48,523 bases of DNA from Oscillospiraceae bacterium (GTDB lineage: Bacteria > Bacillota > Clostridia > Oscillospirales > Acutalibacteraceae): assembly GCA_015066205.1 (NCBI GenBank), contig SVOV01000016.1, positions 1-48,523 on the forward strand, read 5' to 3'. Positions 24,536-33,651 of this stretch are shown one piece after another. The position numbers and the translations under genes were made by a program. Position 1 is the stretch's first letter; every line of letters starts with the position of its first letter. The notes below the pieces were generated by a model. That model had not been told where the DNA came from. It did not search any database and saw only the letters and a list, made by a program, of their open reading frames with translations.

Positions 24536-25357
24536 TTATTCAAGCATAGTTTTGTCAATATTGACATTATAGGGTTCTGAAAGCGCAAGAATCTGTTCTG
24601 ATGTAATAAACTGCTTCTTACCGCCGCAGGACATAACCTTGATAAGAATCTCAGCAGCCTTTTCAATTGTATCCATAAGACCGAATGCAACATCAAAATC
24701 CTCACCTGAACAGAAGATTCCGTGGTGTGACCAGATAACGGCATCAAACTGCTTGATCTTCTCCCCTGTTGCTACTGCAATATCGGAGCTGCCGCATACC
24801 ATCCAGGGAACTACACCGATGCCTGCGGGGAAAACGATGGGACATTCTGTGATCATTTCCCATATCTCACGGGTGAATACCTTATCCTCAAGAGGAAGAA
24901 GGAAGGTAAGAGCAATGATGTTTGCGGGATGAGCGTGCATTATTACACGGTGCTTTCCGTCAGTCTTTTCCTTTTTGATGGAGTGATTAAGAAGATGTGT
25001 GGGGAATTCACTGGTGGGTACGCCGCCCTCGTTAAGGCCCCAAACGATCTTATAGTTTTCGCCTTTTTCATCGATTTTTACGATGCAGATATTGTTTTCA
25101 GGCTCATTCTTTACATTCATATAGAACTTTCCGCTGCCTGTTACGGTGAAATATTCATTTGCAAGATTCTCGACAGTAATACCGATGGGACGCCAGTCGC
25201 TCTTATCAGCGAGAAGATGCTTGATCTCTGCAACCTCTTCAGCCTTCATTCTGTAGGACATATTTCCGCCGTTTCTTTCGTTCCAGCCCTTAAGCCATGA
25301 CTGATTACAGGTATCAACGAACTTTGCAACGGACTTAAGCTCAAGTACACAATTCAT
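24536..25357 (-). CDS. rhaD: Rhamnulose-1-phosphate aldolase
   Basis: Class II zinc aldolase splitting L-rhamnulose 1-phosphate into DHAP and L-lactaldehyde. The 273 residues match E. coli RhaD (about 274). Recognisable are the N-terminal SWLKGWNERNGGNMSYR, the zinc histidines in MHAHPANI, and a further histidine in IWSHHGIF. ATG with GGAAG upstream. It lies 5 bases after rhaA, last in the operon tktN-tktC-rhaA-rhaD. The kinase rhaB that supplies its substrate is not in this window. Confidence 0.93.
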   Translation of the reverse strand: MNCVLELKSVAKFVDTCNQSWLKGWNERNGGNMSYRMKAEEVAEIKHLLADKSDWRPIGITVENLANEYFTVTGSGKFYMNVKNEPENNICIVKIDEKGENYKIVWGLNEGGVPTSEFPTHLLNHSIKKEKTDGKHRVIMHAHPANIIALTFLLPLEDKVFTREIWEMITECPIVFPAGIGVVPWMVCGSSDIAVATGEKIKQFDAVIWSHHGIFCSGEDFDVAFGLMDTIEKAAEILIKVMSCGGKKQFITSEQILALSEPYNVNIDKTMLE

Positions 25358-25362
25358 TTTTA

Positions 25363-26607
25363 TTACTTCCTTTCACTGAGAACGCTGTTCTCATAATCTT
25401 TAACAACACTTAACCAGTTTTCTCTTACGGGAACACCGTTCAATTCGCAGAACTTATCCCAAACTGCACCTGCAGGATAGGATTTTACTTCCTCTGACAG
25501 AACAAACATTTCTGTAAAATTACCGCTGTTCTGACACTCGGCAAGCTTTTCGTGGGGAGTGAGAAGAGCACCGAGAAGAGCCTTCTGCATATTTCTCATA
25601 CCCATTACCCAGGCTGCTATTCTGTTTATGCTTGCATCGAAATAATCAAGACCTATAATCACTCTGTCTGTGCCTGCAATTACAATTTCCTTGGCAATTT
25701 CCTTAAGCTCATCCGTGAAGCCTACTACATGGTCGGAGTCCCAACGGATTCCTCTTGTTACATGAAGAGCGACCTTATCGGAGAAAAGGAGCATTGCGGG
25801 AATTTTATCAGCCACACTTTCTGTAGGATGGTAATGACCGTTATCAAGAAGGCAGTAGCAGTTATTTTTTGCGGTATAATTCATATAGAATTCGTGCGAG
25901 CCTACGGTATAGGATTCAACACCGATGCCGAAAACCTTTGATTCAACGCTGTCCACAAGGTACTTTTTATCATATTCCACGCTTAATATCTCATCAAGCG
26001 CACTTTTAAGACGCTGACGGGGAGATGTTCTGTCGGCGGGAGTTTCCTTGTAGCCGTCAGGAATCCATATGTTATTAAGACAGGGAGTTCCCAGCTTTTC
26101 ACCGATATATGCACCGATTTTTCTTATAGCCTTACAGTGGTCTATCCAGAAGCGGCGGACACTTTCATCAGGATGTGAAAGAGTAAGACCGTCAGCGGCT
26201 AAGGGATGGGAGAAAAGAGTGGGATTTATATCAATACCGAGGCCTCTTTCCTTTGCGAATTCTATCCACTTGTCAAAGTGCTTGGGCTCAAGCTTATCAC
26301 GGGAAACAACACCGTCGGAATAATCGGCATAGGTAGCGTGAAGATTTATTCTGTGCTTTCCGGGAATAAGAGAAAGCGCCTTATCTATATCCGCCATAAG
26401 CTCTTCCATATTGCGTGCTTTTCCGGGGTAATTACCTGTAGTCTGAATACCGCCCGTAAGCTCCCCTGTGCTTTCAAAGCCTCCTACATCATCGCCCTGC
26501 CAGCAATGCATTGAAAGAGCTACGGATGAGAGAGTTTTAATTGCTTCATCGGTATCAATTCCGATTGAAGCATATATTTTTTTAGCTTCTTCGTACATCA
26601 AAGACAT
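25363..26607 (-). CDS. rhaA: L-rhamnose isomerase
   Basis: Converts L-rhamnose to L-rhamnulose with Mn2+/Zn2+. About 414 residues (E. coli 419). Family strings [12 protein letters not shown] near residue 35, [11 protein letters not shown] in the metal site, and [18 protein letters not shown] near the C-terminal end of the barrel are intact. The ATG at 26607 is 7 bases behind AAGAGG; a GTG two codons earlier would touch the ribosome site. It follows tktC by 11 bases. RhaA enzymes also accept other aldoses, so the in vivo sugar could be broader. Confidence 0.94.
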   Translation of the reverse strand: MSLMYEEAKKIYASIGIDTDEAIKTLSSVALSMHCWQGDDVGGFESTGELTGGIQTTGNYPGKARNMEELMADIDKALSLIPGKHRINLHATYADYSDGVVSRDKLEPKHFDKWIEFAKERGLGIDINPTLFSHPLAADGLTLSHPDESVRRFWIDHCKAIRKIGAYIGEKLGTPCLNNIWIPDGYKETPADRTSPRQRLKSALDEILSVEYDKKYLVDSVESKVFGIGVESYTVGSHEFYMNYTAKNNCYCLLDNGHYHPTESVADKIPAMLLFSDKVALHVTRGIRWDSDHVVGFTDELKEIAKEIVIAGTDRVIIGLDYFDASINRIAAWVMGMRNMQKALLGALLTPHEKLAECQNSGNFTEMFVLSEEVKSYPAGAVWDKFCELNGVPVRENWLSVVKDYENSVLSERK

Positions 26608-26618
26608 AATCACACCTC

Positions 26619-27566
26619 TTACTTTTTGAGTTCAATAGCCTTTTTGGCTTTTTCGGCAATGCCTGTGGCATTAAGACCGAAGATTTCAAGAAGCTCGAGA
26701 GCGGGACCTGATTTTCCAAATACATCCTCAACACCGACCCTCATTACGGGTACAGGACAGTTTTCGGAAACTACCTCACTGACTGCAGAGCCGAGACCGC
26801 CGATGATATTGTGCTCTTCAGCGGTTACGATACAGCCTGTCTTTTTAGCGGCATCAATAATTATATCCTTATCAATGGGCTTGATGGTTGCCATATTGAT
26901 AAGAGCGGCAGAAATTCCTTCATTCTTAAGAAGCTCAACAGCACCTATTGCGCGCTCTACCATAAGACCTGTAGCAATAATCGTTACATCCGTTCCTTCA
27001 TTGAGATATACACCCTTACCGATCTCAAACTTGTAGTTTTCATCAAAAACTCTCGGAACAGCAAGTCTTCCGAATCTCATATAAACGGGACCGTCAAGCT
27101 CTGCAGCTGCTAAAACTGCAAGACGGGTCTCTATATCATCTGCGGGGTTGATGATGGTCATTCCGGGAATTGTTCTCATAAGAGCAATATCCTCACAGCA
27201 CTGATGGCTTGCTCCGTCTTCGCCGACAGAGATACCTGCATGGGTTGCACCGATCTTAACATTGATATGAGGATAGCCTATTGTATTTCTTATCTGTTCA
27301 AATGCTCTTCCTGCTGCAAACATTGCAAAGGAACTTGCAAATACGGTATAACCCGAGGCGGCAAGACCTGCGGCAACACCCATCATATTTCCCTCTGCAA
27401 TTCCGCAGTCATAGAATTTTTCAGGGAAAGCCTTTTTAAACATACCTGTTTTTGTTGCTGCAGCAAGGTCAGCATCAAGAACTATGAGTTTATCATTCTT
27501 TTCACCGAGTTCAACGAGAGCCTTACCGTAGGCATCTCTTGTTGCGGTTTTAATAACATCAGCCAT
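26619..27566 (-). CDS. Transketolase, C-terminal subunit
   Basis: 315 residues holding the pyrimidine-binding domain and C-terminal domain of transketolase. The glutamate that activates thiamine diphosphate is in [27 protein letters not shown] and the late [11 protein letters not shown] are typical. It needs the partner encoded 14 bases upstream (27581-28423) to form an active enzyme. It moves two-carbon ketol units between sugar phosphates. Such split forms are frequent in Clostridia. The position immediately before rhaA is unusual. Confidence 0.93.
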   Translation of the reverse strand: MADVIKTATRDAYGKALVELGEKNDKLIVLDADLAAATKTGMFKKAFPEKFYDCGIAEGNMMGVAAGLAASGYTVFASSFAMFAAGRAFEQIRNTIGYPHINVKIGATHAGISVGEDGASHQCCEDIALMRTIPGMTIINPADDIETRLAVLAAAELDGPVYMRFGRLAVPRVFDENYKFEIGKGVYLNEGTDVTIIATGLMVERAIGAVELLKNEGISAALINMATIKPIDKDIIIDAAKKTGCIVTAEEHNIIGGLGSAVSEVVSENCPVPVMRVGVEDVFGKSGPALELLEIFGLNATGIAEKAKKAIELKK

Positions 27567-27580
27567 TTTTATGTCCTCCC

Positions 27581-28423
27581 TTAGTTTTCAAGCTCTTTGA
27601 TAGCGGCATCAAGCTCTGCCATTGCCTTTTCGTACTGCTCTGCATTAGGTGCGCTTCCGTGCCAGGAAACCTGATTTTCCATAAAGGAAACGCCCTTGCC
27701 CTTGACCGTCTTCATAATTATAGCAGTGGGCTTGTCAACGCATTTCTTTGCCTCTTCAATAGCTTCTTCTATCTGTGAGAAGCAGTGTCCGCATATCTCA
27801 ATTACATTAAAGCCGAAGGATTGGAACTTTTCGGGGATGGGATAAGGAGAGTTTACCTCTTCAACGGTACCGTCTATCTGAAGATCGTTATTATCAACGA
27901 TAACGGTAAGAGAGCTTAGTCCCTTGGCGGCAGCAAACATACAGGCTTCCCATACCTGACCTTCTTCAATTTCACCGTCACCGAGTATAGCATATACATT
28001 ATAGGGATTGCCTTCTATTTTTGAAGCGAGAGCAAAGCCGCAGGCTGCAGAGATTCCCTGACCGAGAGAGCCTGTGCTCATATCAACACCGGGAACATAG
28101 TTCATATTGGGGTGTCCCTGAAGATAAGAATCGGACTTTCTGAGTGTTTTAAGGTCTTCCACGGGGAAGAAGCCTCTTTCGGCAAGCACCGCATAAAGAG
28201 CGGGAGCGGCATGTCCCTTTGAAAGAACAAGTCTGTCTCTCTTTTCCCATTTGGGATTTTCGGGATCGATTCTCATTTCCTTGAAATAGAGATAAGTAAG
28301 GATATCTGCGATAGAAAGAGATCCGCCGGGATGACCGCTTTTTGCATTAAAGGTACCTTCAATTATACCCTTTCTTACATTAAGAGCCTTGAGCTTTAAC
28401 TGTTTCTTTTCACATTTTTCCAT
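27581..28423 (-). CDS. Transketolase, N-terminal subunit
   Basis: 280 residues with the diphosphate-binding domain. Seen are SGHPGGSLS near residue 27, a histidine in LSKGHAAPALY, and the metal/ThDP motif GDGEIEEGQVWEA with a following DNN. Complements the C-terminal half next door. ATG behind AAGGAG. The stop of the rluD-type gene lies 18 bases upstream with no clear promoter or terminator between, so transcription may continue from the housekeeping operon. Confidence 0.93.
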   Translation of the reverse strand: MEKCEKKQLKLKALNVRKGIIEGTFNAKSGHPGGSLSIADILTYLYFKEMRIDPENPKWEKRDRLVLSKGHAAPALYAVLAERGFFPVEDLKTLRKSDSYLQGHPNMNYVPGVDMSTGSLGQGISAACGFALASKIEGNPYNVYAILGDGEIEEGQVWEACMFAAAKGLSSLTVIVDNNDLQIDGTVEEVNSPYPIPEKFQSFGFNVIEICGHCFSQIEEAIEEAKKCVDKPTAIIMKTVKGKGVSFMENQVSWHGSAPNAEQYEKAMAELDAAIKELEN

Positions 28424-28441
28424 AAGTAAAGCACTCCTTTT

Positions 28442-29353
28442 TTATTTTAACTTATTCAATACATTTATAAAATAATCGGGCAAGGGCGCCGAAAATTCCA
28501 TATACTCATTTGTTGCAGGATGGATAAATCCGATGGTTTCGGCGTGAAGGCACTGACCTTCAAGTCCGAAGCTGTTTTTTTGAGGCCCGTAAACAAAATC
28601 TCCCGCAACGGGATGTCCGAGATGGGCGCAGTGAACTCTTATCTGATGTGTTCTTCCCGTTTCAAGACGGAAGGAACAAAGGTCATAACCGCTGAAATGC
28701 TCTATTACCTTATAATGAGTTACCGCCTCTCTGGGATTCAGTCCGTTTACTGCCTGTTTTTTCCTGTCGTTACGGCTTCTGCCGAGAGGAGCATTAACAG
28801 TACCCTCCTCTTCGGGCATTTTTCCGATAACAACGGCTTTATAAATTCTTGTGAAGCTGTGTTCCTTTATCTGCTCGGCTAAATGACTATGTGAGAAGTC
28901 ATTCTTTGCCACAATGAGAAGTCCGCTGGTATCCTTATCTATTCGGTGGACTATTCCCGGACGGACAACTCCGTTTATTGATGAAAGTCTGCCCTTACAG
29001 TGAAAAAGCAGGGCGTTTACAAGGGTCTTGTCGGGATTGCCTGCGGCAGGATGAACCACCATCCCTTTCGGCTTATTGACAACAAGAAGATCATCGTCCT
29101 CATAAACTATCTCAACCGGAATATCCTGCGGAACAGCCTTCAGCTCCACGGGATCGGGAATCATAACAGTGACCGTTTCCCCTCCCTTGAGCTTAAGACT
29201 CTTTACCGCAGTTTTTCCGTTGACGGTGACCGCGCCGTCCTCAATAAGCTTCTGAACAGCACTTCTTGACAGTGACGGTTCTTCAGAGGATATTATCTTA
29301 TCGAGTCTTTCACCGCCCGCTTCCGGGGGAACTGAAAATACTGATTCATTCAC
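28442..29353 (-). CDS. rluD: RluD-family 23S rRNA pseudouridine synthase
   Basis: 303 residues. An N-terminal S4 RNA-binding domain (ERLDKIISSEEPSLSRSAVQ, about 15-75) is followed by the RsuA/RluA catalytic domain, with the nucleophilic aspartate in HRIDKDTSGLL and the RTHQIRVH motif. It makes pseudouridine in 23S rRNA; which sites (RluD versus RluC type) cannot be set by eye. The start overlaps lspA by 8 bases, the common lspA-rluD order of Bacillota. Confidence 0.93.
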   Translation of the reverse strand: MNESVFSVPPEAGGERLDKIISSEEPSLSRSAVQKLIEDGAVTVNGKTAVKSLKLKGGETVTVMIPDPVELKAVPQDIPVEIVYEDDDLLVVNKPKGMVVHPAAGNPDKTLVNALLFHCKGRLSSINGVVRPGIVHRIDKDTSGLLIVAKNDFSHSHLAEQIKEHSFTRIYKAVVIGKMPEEEGTVNAPLGRSRNDRKKQAVNGLNPREAVTHYKVIEHFSGYDLCSFRLETGRTHQIRVHCAHLGHPVAGDFVYGPQKNSFGLEGQCLHAETIGFIHPATNEYMEFSAPLPDYFINVLNKLK

Positions 29354-29870
29354 TGTCTTTTCCCTCTGCCTTTTTCTTTTCTGCCTTTGTATCTCTTACT
29401 ATCTCATAAATGAGATATATTATCAGGCTGAAGGCACCGCAGGTTATAAGACAGTCCGCAAAATTATATACGGGAAAATCGACAAAGAGGGTCTTTATAA
29501 AATCAACAACAAAGCCTCTTGTCATTCTGTCTATCATATTTGCTGTACCGCCGGCTACGATTATCGGAATACAGATGTCATATACAAGGGGTCTTTTCAG
29601 AGGTAAGATGAGATATATGAGAACAGCGGCAATAATTATGCCTGTCACGAGGGAGAGAAGACGGGGATTTCCGTCGAACATACTCCAAGCCATACCCGTG
29701 TTCTGAACATAGGTCCAGCTGAAAAGTCCCTTTATAAAACCGACCTCTTCATATAAAGCGATATTATCGACCACTATCTTTTTTATAAAAAGATCAATAC
29801 CGATAAGTGCCGCCATACCTGACAGCTGTAAAAACAGAGTCAGAATCTTTTTTTTAGTGTATTTTTTCAA
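29346..29870 (-). CDS. lspA: Lipoprotein signal peptidase (signal peptidase II)
   Basis: Membrane aspartyl protease that removes signal peptides from lipidated prolipoproteins. 174 residues, four membrane segments. The catalytic aspartates are in GGTANMIDR and in VYNFADCLI. The start is TTG at 29870, 8 bases behind GGAGG, and no nearby ATG is better placed. It would serve lipoproteins such as the phosphoesterase at 7098 and GerC at 46294. Confidence 0.95.
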   Translation of the reverse strand: MKKYTKKKILTLFLQLSGMAALIGIDLFIKKIVVDNIALYEEVGFIKGLFSWTYVQNTGMAWSMFDGNPRLLSLVTGIIIAAVLIYLILPLKRPLVYDICIPIIVAGGTANMIDRMTRGFVVDFIKTLFVDFPVYNFADCLITCGAFSLIIYLIYEIVRDTKAEKKKAEGKDSE

Positions 29871-29908
29871 ATTATTTGCCTCCGTAAGATACCTTATCGG
29901 AAAAAGAA

Positions 29909-32368
29909 TTATTTTTTCTTCTTACCTTTTTTTCTGAAAAAGCCGCCGCCGTTTTCGTTGGAGGATTTTTGCTCCTGAGGCTCATCTTCAAATGCAGAGA
30001 AATCAATATTGAAGCCGTCAATTTTTATGTCTGCATCATCCTTCACGGCAGCCTCCTTTTTGCTTTCGGCAACTGCACTTACCTTGTCGGCAAGTGAGAA
30101 GGATGCTTCTTCAAGGTCACCGTTTTCAGAGAAATCACCGAAATCATCAAAGCCTTCAAAATCATCTGAGGGCTCTGTGAACTTAGCAAAATCATCGGCA
30201 TTTTCTTCCGTAATTTCAGGAAGCATTTCAGCCTTTTCGTCGGAAGCTTCTGCGACAGCATTCTCGGATTCTTCTGTTACAGCGTCTTCGGGTGAAGCCG
30301 GCTCAGCCTTGATTTCATCAGCGGAAGTGCCGTTTTCGTATTCGCTGTTCTTGTTTTCAACAACATCATTGATAGCATTTCTGAGATTATCTGCGATAAC
30401 GGAGAAATCGTCTGCGCTGTAGTCAAGTCCCGATGTAAATACGGGCTCCTCAGCTGTCTTTTCTTCCTCTGCTTCCTTTTCAACATCGGTAAGCTTCGTA
30501 TCTGCGAAATCCGAGATCTTATCGTTTTCGTCAACGAATTCCGAAGGGTTGAATAAGCCTGTTTCCTTCTTTTTACCCAGAAGTGCATCAAGCTTTGCTG
30601 TAGCCTTTATAACTGCCGCCGTATCTGTTACAAGAGTGGGAGTTGCCAGAACATCGGGATCGACCTCTGTTTCTCTTTCCCTGTAAAGACCGTAAACGGA
30701 AAGCATTTTTATTACATCGACATCTTTTTCAATGGGCTCAAGATAAGCATCCATATTGATATTGAAGACTTCGGTTTCTTCAAATGCGGGAAGAACGGCA
30801 AGAGCGCTCTTCTGAGCAGCAAGCATCTCTTCACTTGCCTTGACCTGCTTTTCAAGGCTTTCTCTAAGCTGTACGGACTGGCTCCTGACTATCTGATAAT
30901 TCTGTTCTACGGTGGAGATAAGATCAACGAGCTTTACCTTAAGATTTGTTGCAAGAGCAGTCATTCTTTCACATTCGTGCTTTGCACCGTTCAACATTTC
31001 AGCAGATTTCTTACCTGACTCATCCATCATAGCTGTAGCATTCTTATCAGCCTCATATACCTTGATACGGGCTTCCTCGGTAGCGGAGGCGAGCATAGCG
31101 GAGCTTTGCTCCTTTGCCTTGCCGAGAATGCTTTCAACCGTTGCATCTGCTTCGCCCAGAGTTTGCATAACGGTATTTTCGGCATCTGCAATAATAGCGG
31201 CTGCCTTGATTTTTGCTGCCTCAAGAAGGCTTTCTGCCTCAAGGCGTGTTTCCGTATGTATCTGTGCACTGAGTGCCTTTGCTTCATTAAGTAAGCTTTC
31301 GGCGTTGATCTTTGCCTCATCATTCTTGCGGGAGGCATCCTCTTTTATCTTTGCAACCTCTGCTTCAGCGCGGGATTTTGCTTCTTCAATATAAATGAAG
31401 GAGTTATGAGTACTTACACGGTTAAGCTCATCAGCCTGCTTCTTTGCTTCGTCAACCATCTGTACGGAACGGGTCTCGGCTTCGTTGATAAGCTGAGTGG
31501 ATGTAGCCTTGGCATTTTCAAGGCTTTCCTTTGCACGGGCAACAAGAGCATCTGCTTCCTCCTGTGCCTTACGGAGGATCTCATCGGCATTTTCCTTTGC
31601 TCCGTTTACAAGGTCTGAGGAATACTTTTCAGCAGCGTCACCAAGCTCTGCAGCTTTGTTTTCAGCTTCACTGCGGAAGGTATCTGCCTCACCTACTGCC
31701 TTATCTGTAATCTCGGCAGCCTCTATTTTTGCATCGGAAAGGATAGCTTCCGCATTTGATTTTGCAGTTTCAACGGTTGCGGCAGCCTCTGCTTTTGCAT
31801 CGGCAACAAGCTTTTCAGAATATATTTTTGCTTCGTCAAGAAGTCTTTTGGCCTTTTCATCGCAGTCACCGAGAAGCTCATTTACCCCTGCCTCTACCTC
31901 TGCGGTAACGCCTGCGGCTGATTCTCTTGCTGCGGCAAGATAACCGTCTGCCATTACCTTTGCAGACTGGATAATACTTGTATATTCAGCTTCAGCGGCG
32001 GCTGTTATGGCTTCTGCCTTAGTCTTGGCATTTTCAATGATTCCGTCGCCCTGCTTTACTATCTCTCCTACTGCATTATTTGCATCAACAATAATTGCAT
32101 CGGCCTTTGATTCGGCAGTGGCAATGATCATATCTGCACTCTTCTGTGCATTGAGAAGAACATCTCTTAAGACATTTTCGTCTTTTCTGTATTCATCAAG
32201 CTTTGCGGCAAGAACACTGAGCTTTCTGATAAGGTTTCCGTTTTCTTCAAAGACCTTTTCATAATCGCCTATTACATCCGAAAGAAGCTTATCTACCTCC
32301 GAGGATGAATATGTATCATTTTCAAGCTTTCTGAGTTCTATCTGTTTAAGCTGTGCGGGACTGAGCAT
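29909..32368 (-). CDS. Very long DivIVA-like coiled-coil protein in the division cluster
   Basis: 819 residues, against roughly 150-250 for ordinary DivIVA. The N-terminus (about 1-60) has a DivIVA-like polarity segment with SSSEVDKLLSDVIGDYE. Residues from about 75 to 490 form an unbroken alanine-rich helix with repeated A-x-x-x-A-x-x-I units (for example AKAEAAATVETAKSNAEAI), clearly coiled coil. About 600-800 is acidic and disordered-looking (DDFEGFDDFGDF), and the end is basic (RKKGKKKK). The gene lies between sepF and lspA, where divIVA normally sits. Expected to mark poles or septum and recruit partners; the long rod suggests a spacer or scaffold. Confidence 0.8.
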   Translation of the reverse strand: MLSPAQLKQIELRKLENDTYSSSEVDKLLSDVIGDYEKVFEENGNLIRKLSVLAAKLDEYRKDENVLRDVLLNAQKSADMIIATAESKADAIIVDANNAVGEIVKQGDGIIENAKTKAEAITAAAEAEYTSIIQSAKVMADGYLAAARESAAGVTAEVEAGVNELLGDCDEKAKRLLDEAKIYSEKLVADAKAEAAATVETAKSNAEAILSDAKIEAAEITDKAVGEADTFRSEAENKAAELGDAAEKYSSDLVNGAKENADEILRKAQEEADALVARAKESLENAKATSTQLINEAETRSVQMVDEAKKQADELNRVSTHNSFIYIEEAKSRAEAEVAKIKEDASRKNDEAKINAESLLNEAKALSAQIHTETRLEAESLLEAAKIKAAAIIADAENTVMQTLGEADATVESILGKAKEQSSAMLASATEEARIKVYEADKNATAMMDESGKKSAEMLNGAKHECERMTALATNLKVKLVDLISTVEQNYQIVRSQSVQLRESLEKQVKASEEMLAAQKSALAVLPAFEETEVFNINMDAYLEPIEKDVDVIKMLSVYGLYRERETEVDPDVLATPTLVTDTAAVIKATAKLDALLGKKKETGLFNPSEFVDENDKISDFADTKLTDVEKEAEEEKTAEEPVFTSGLDYSADDFSVIADNLRNAINDVVENKNSEYENGTSADEIKAEPASPEDAVTEESENAVAEASDEKAEMLPEITEENADDFAKFTEPSDDFEGFDDFGDFSENGDLEEASFSLADKVSAVAESKKEAAVKDDADIKIDGFNIDFSAFEDEPQEQKSSNENGGGFFRKKGKKKK

Positions 32369-32406
32369 AAAATTTCGCTTCCTTTCCTCTTATCGCTGTT
32401 ATTTTA

Positions 32407-32877
32407 TCAAACAAAGAACATTCCGTTATTTTCGAGCTCATCAAGAAGATCGCCCATAACATCTACATTGTAGGGAGTAATAATATAAGTATTATTTGCT
32501 ATCTTTTTAAGCTTTCCGCCGTTGGCGTAGGCAACACCGCTGAGGAAGCAAAGAAGCTTTCCTGCTTCATCCTTAAGAGTTGCTTCAAGGTTGAGCACCA
32601 CGGTTCTCTTGTCAAGAAGCTCGTCGGCAATAGCCATTGCCTCATCAAATCGCTCAGGCTTTTTAAGAACGACCTGAAGCTTTGCGGTGGTGTGTATATC
32701 AACTACCTTTGTTGAATGAGGAGCTGCCGTGCTTCTTCTTTCCGTTGACTGCTGTAAAGAACGGTGGGAGCTTTCCTGAGAAGAAACGGGCTCATATTCG
32801 ATATCACCTGTTTCCACCTCATCAAAGTATCCTTCGTCTACATTAAGTATTTTTTTGATCTTATCTCCGATTCCCAT
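32407..32877 (-). CDS. sepF: Cell division protein SepF
   Basis: 156 residues. An N-terminal amphipathic membrane-binding helix (MGIGDKIKKILN) and acidic linker are followed by the SepF/DUF552 domain from about 60, with KPERFDEAMAIADELLDKRTVVLN-type sequence (read in parts) and the C-terminal YIITPYNVDV. SepF polymerises into rings that tether and bundle FtsZ at the septum. It lies between yggS and the DivIVA-like gene, as in the Bacillota ylm cluster. Confidence 0.95.
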   Translation of the reverse strand: MGIGDKIKKILNVDEGYFDEVETGDIEYEPVSSQESSHRSLQQSTERRSTAAPHSTKVVDIHTTAKLQVVLKKPERFDEAMAIADELLDKRTVVLNLEATLKDEAGKLLCFLSGVAYANGGKLKKIANNTYIITPYNVDVMGDLLDELENNGMFFV

Positions 32878-32928
32878 TATCAGTTTTCTTCCTTTCTTAT
32901 TTTATCATTATTAATATAGGGATTTTTA

Positions 32929-33651
32929 TCAGTAGCGTCTTGCTCCGAATAAAGAGGAGCCTACTCTTACAAGATTTGAGCCTTCGAGAATTGCCGCTTC
33001 AAAGTCCGAGGACATTCCCATTGAGAGAACGCTGATATCAGCCCGCTTACCGAGAGCGCTTTTCATATCCTCATAAAGGCGTCTTGTCTTTTCAAAATAC
33101 ATACGGGCTGTCTTTTCGTCTTCACATATAGGGGGAATGCTCATAAGTCCTTTCAGAACGATTCCCTTTGTATCAGCCGCTCTGAAAGCCGTTTCAATAA
33201 GGCTTTCGGCGGGAAGTCCCGTTTTTGAATCCTCACTGTCGATGTTTACCTCAAGGAGGATATCCATTGTTTTATTATTATTTACAGCCTGTCTTGATAT
33301 TTCATCAATAAGAGAGATACTGTCAACAGACTGAATCATTGACACCGTATTGATTATTTTTCTTACCTTGTTAGACTGAAGATGTCCTATAATATGAATA
33401 TCGGTTTTCTCCGTTGTAAGAAATTCAAGCTTTCCGAGAAGCTCCTGAACCTTATTTTCACCGATAAGACCGACACCGAGACTTATCATATGGTTTATAT
33501 GTGCAGGAGATACGGTTTTTGTAACCGCCATAAGACGGACATCGGAAGGATTTCTTCCCGAGCTTACCGCTGCTGCGGCTATTTTCTCTGTTATCTCCTT
33601 ATAGTTTTCCGTCAGAAAGGAAAGGTCATCAGTTGAGAAGCTTTGATTCAT
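32929..33651 (-). CDS. YggS/PLPBP-family pyridoxal phosphate homeostasis protein
   Basis: 240 residues, single-domain PLP barrel like the N-terminal domain of alanine racemase. The PLP lysine is in LMAVTKT, the phosphate-binding end in SMGMSSDFEAAI, and IGHLQSNK is the family hallmark. It binds PLP without known enzyme activity and keeps vitamin B6 and amino-acid pools balanced. The start overlaps the HlyD-like gene by 23 bases with a clear GGAAGGAG site. Its place just ahead of sepF is the conserved one. Confidence 0.94.
   Translation of the reverse strand: MNQSFSTDDLSFLTENYKEITEKIAAAAVSSGRNPSDVRLMAVTKTVSPAHINHMISLGVGLIGENKVQELLGKLEFLTTEKTDIHIIGHLQSNKVRKIINTVSMIQSVDSISLIDEISRQAVNNNKTMDILLEVNIDSEDSKTGLPAESLIETAFRAADTKGIVLKGLMSIPPICEDEKTARMYFEKTRRLYEDMKSALGKRADISVLSMGMSSDFEAAILEGSNLVRVGSSLFGARRY

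Noticed and set aside
30009..31943. Several serine/alanine-rich open frames on the plus strand
   Set aside because: Antisense shadows of the alanine-rich coiled-coil gene; the low-complexity codons leave the other frames open.
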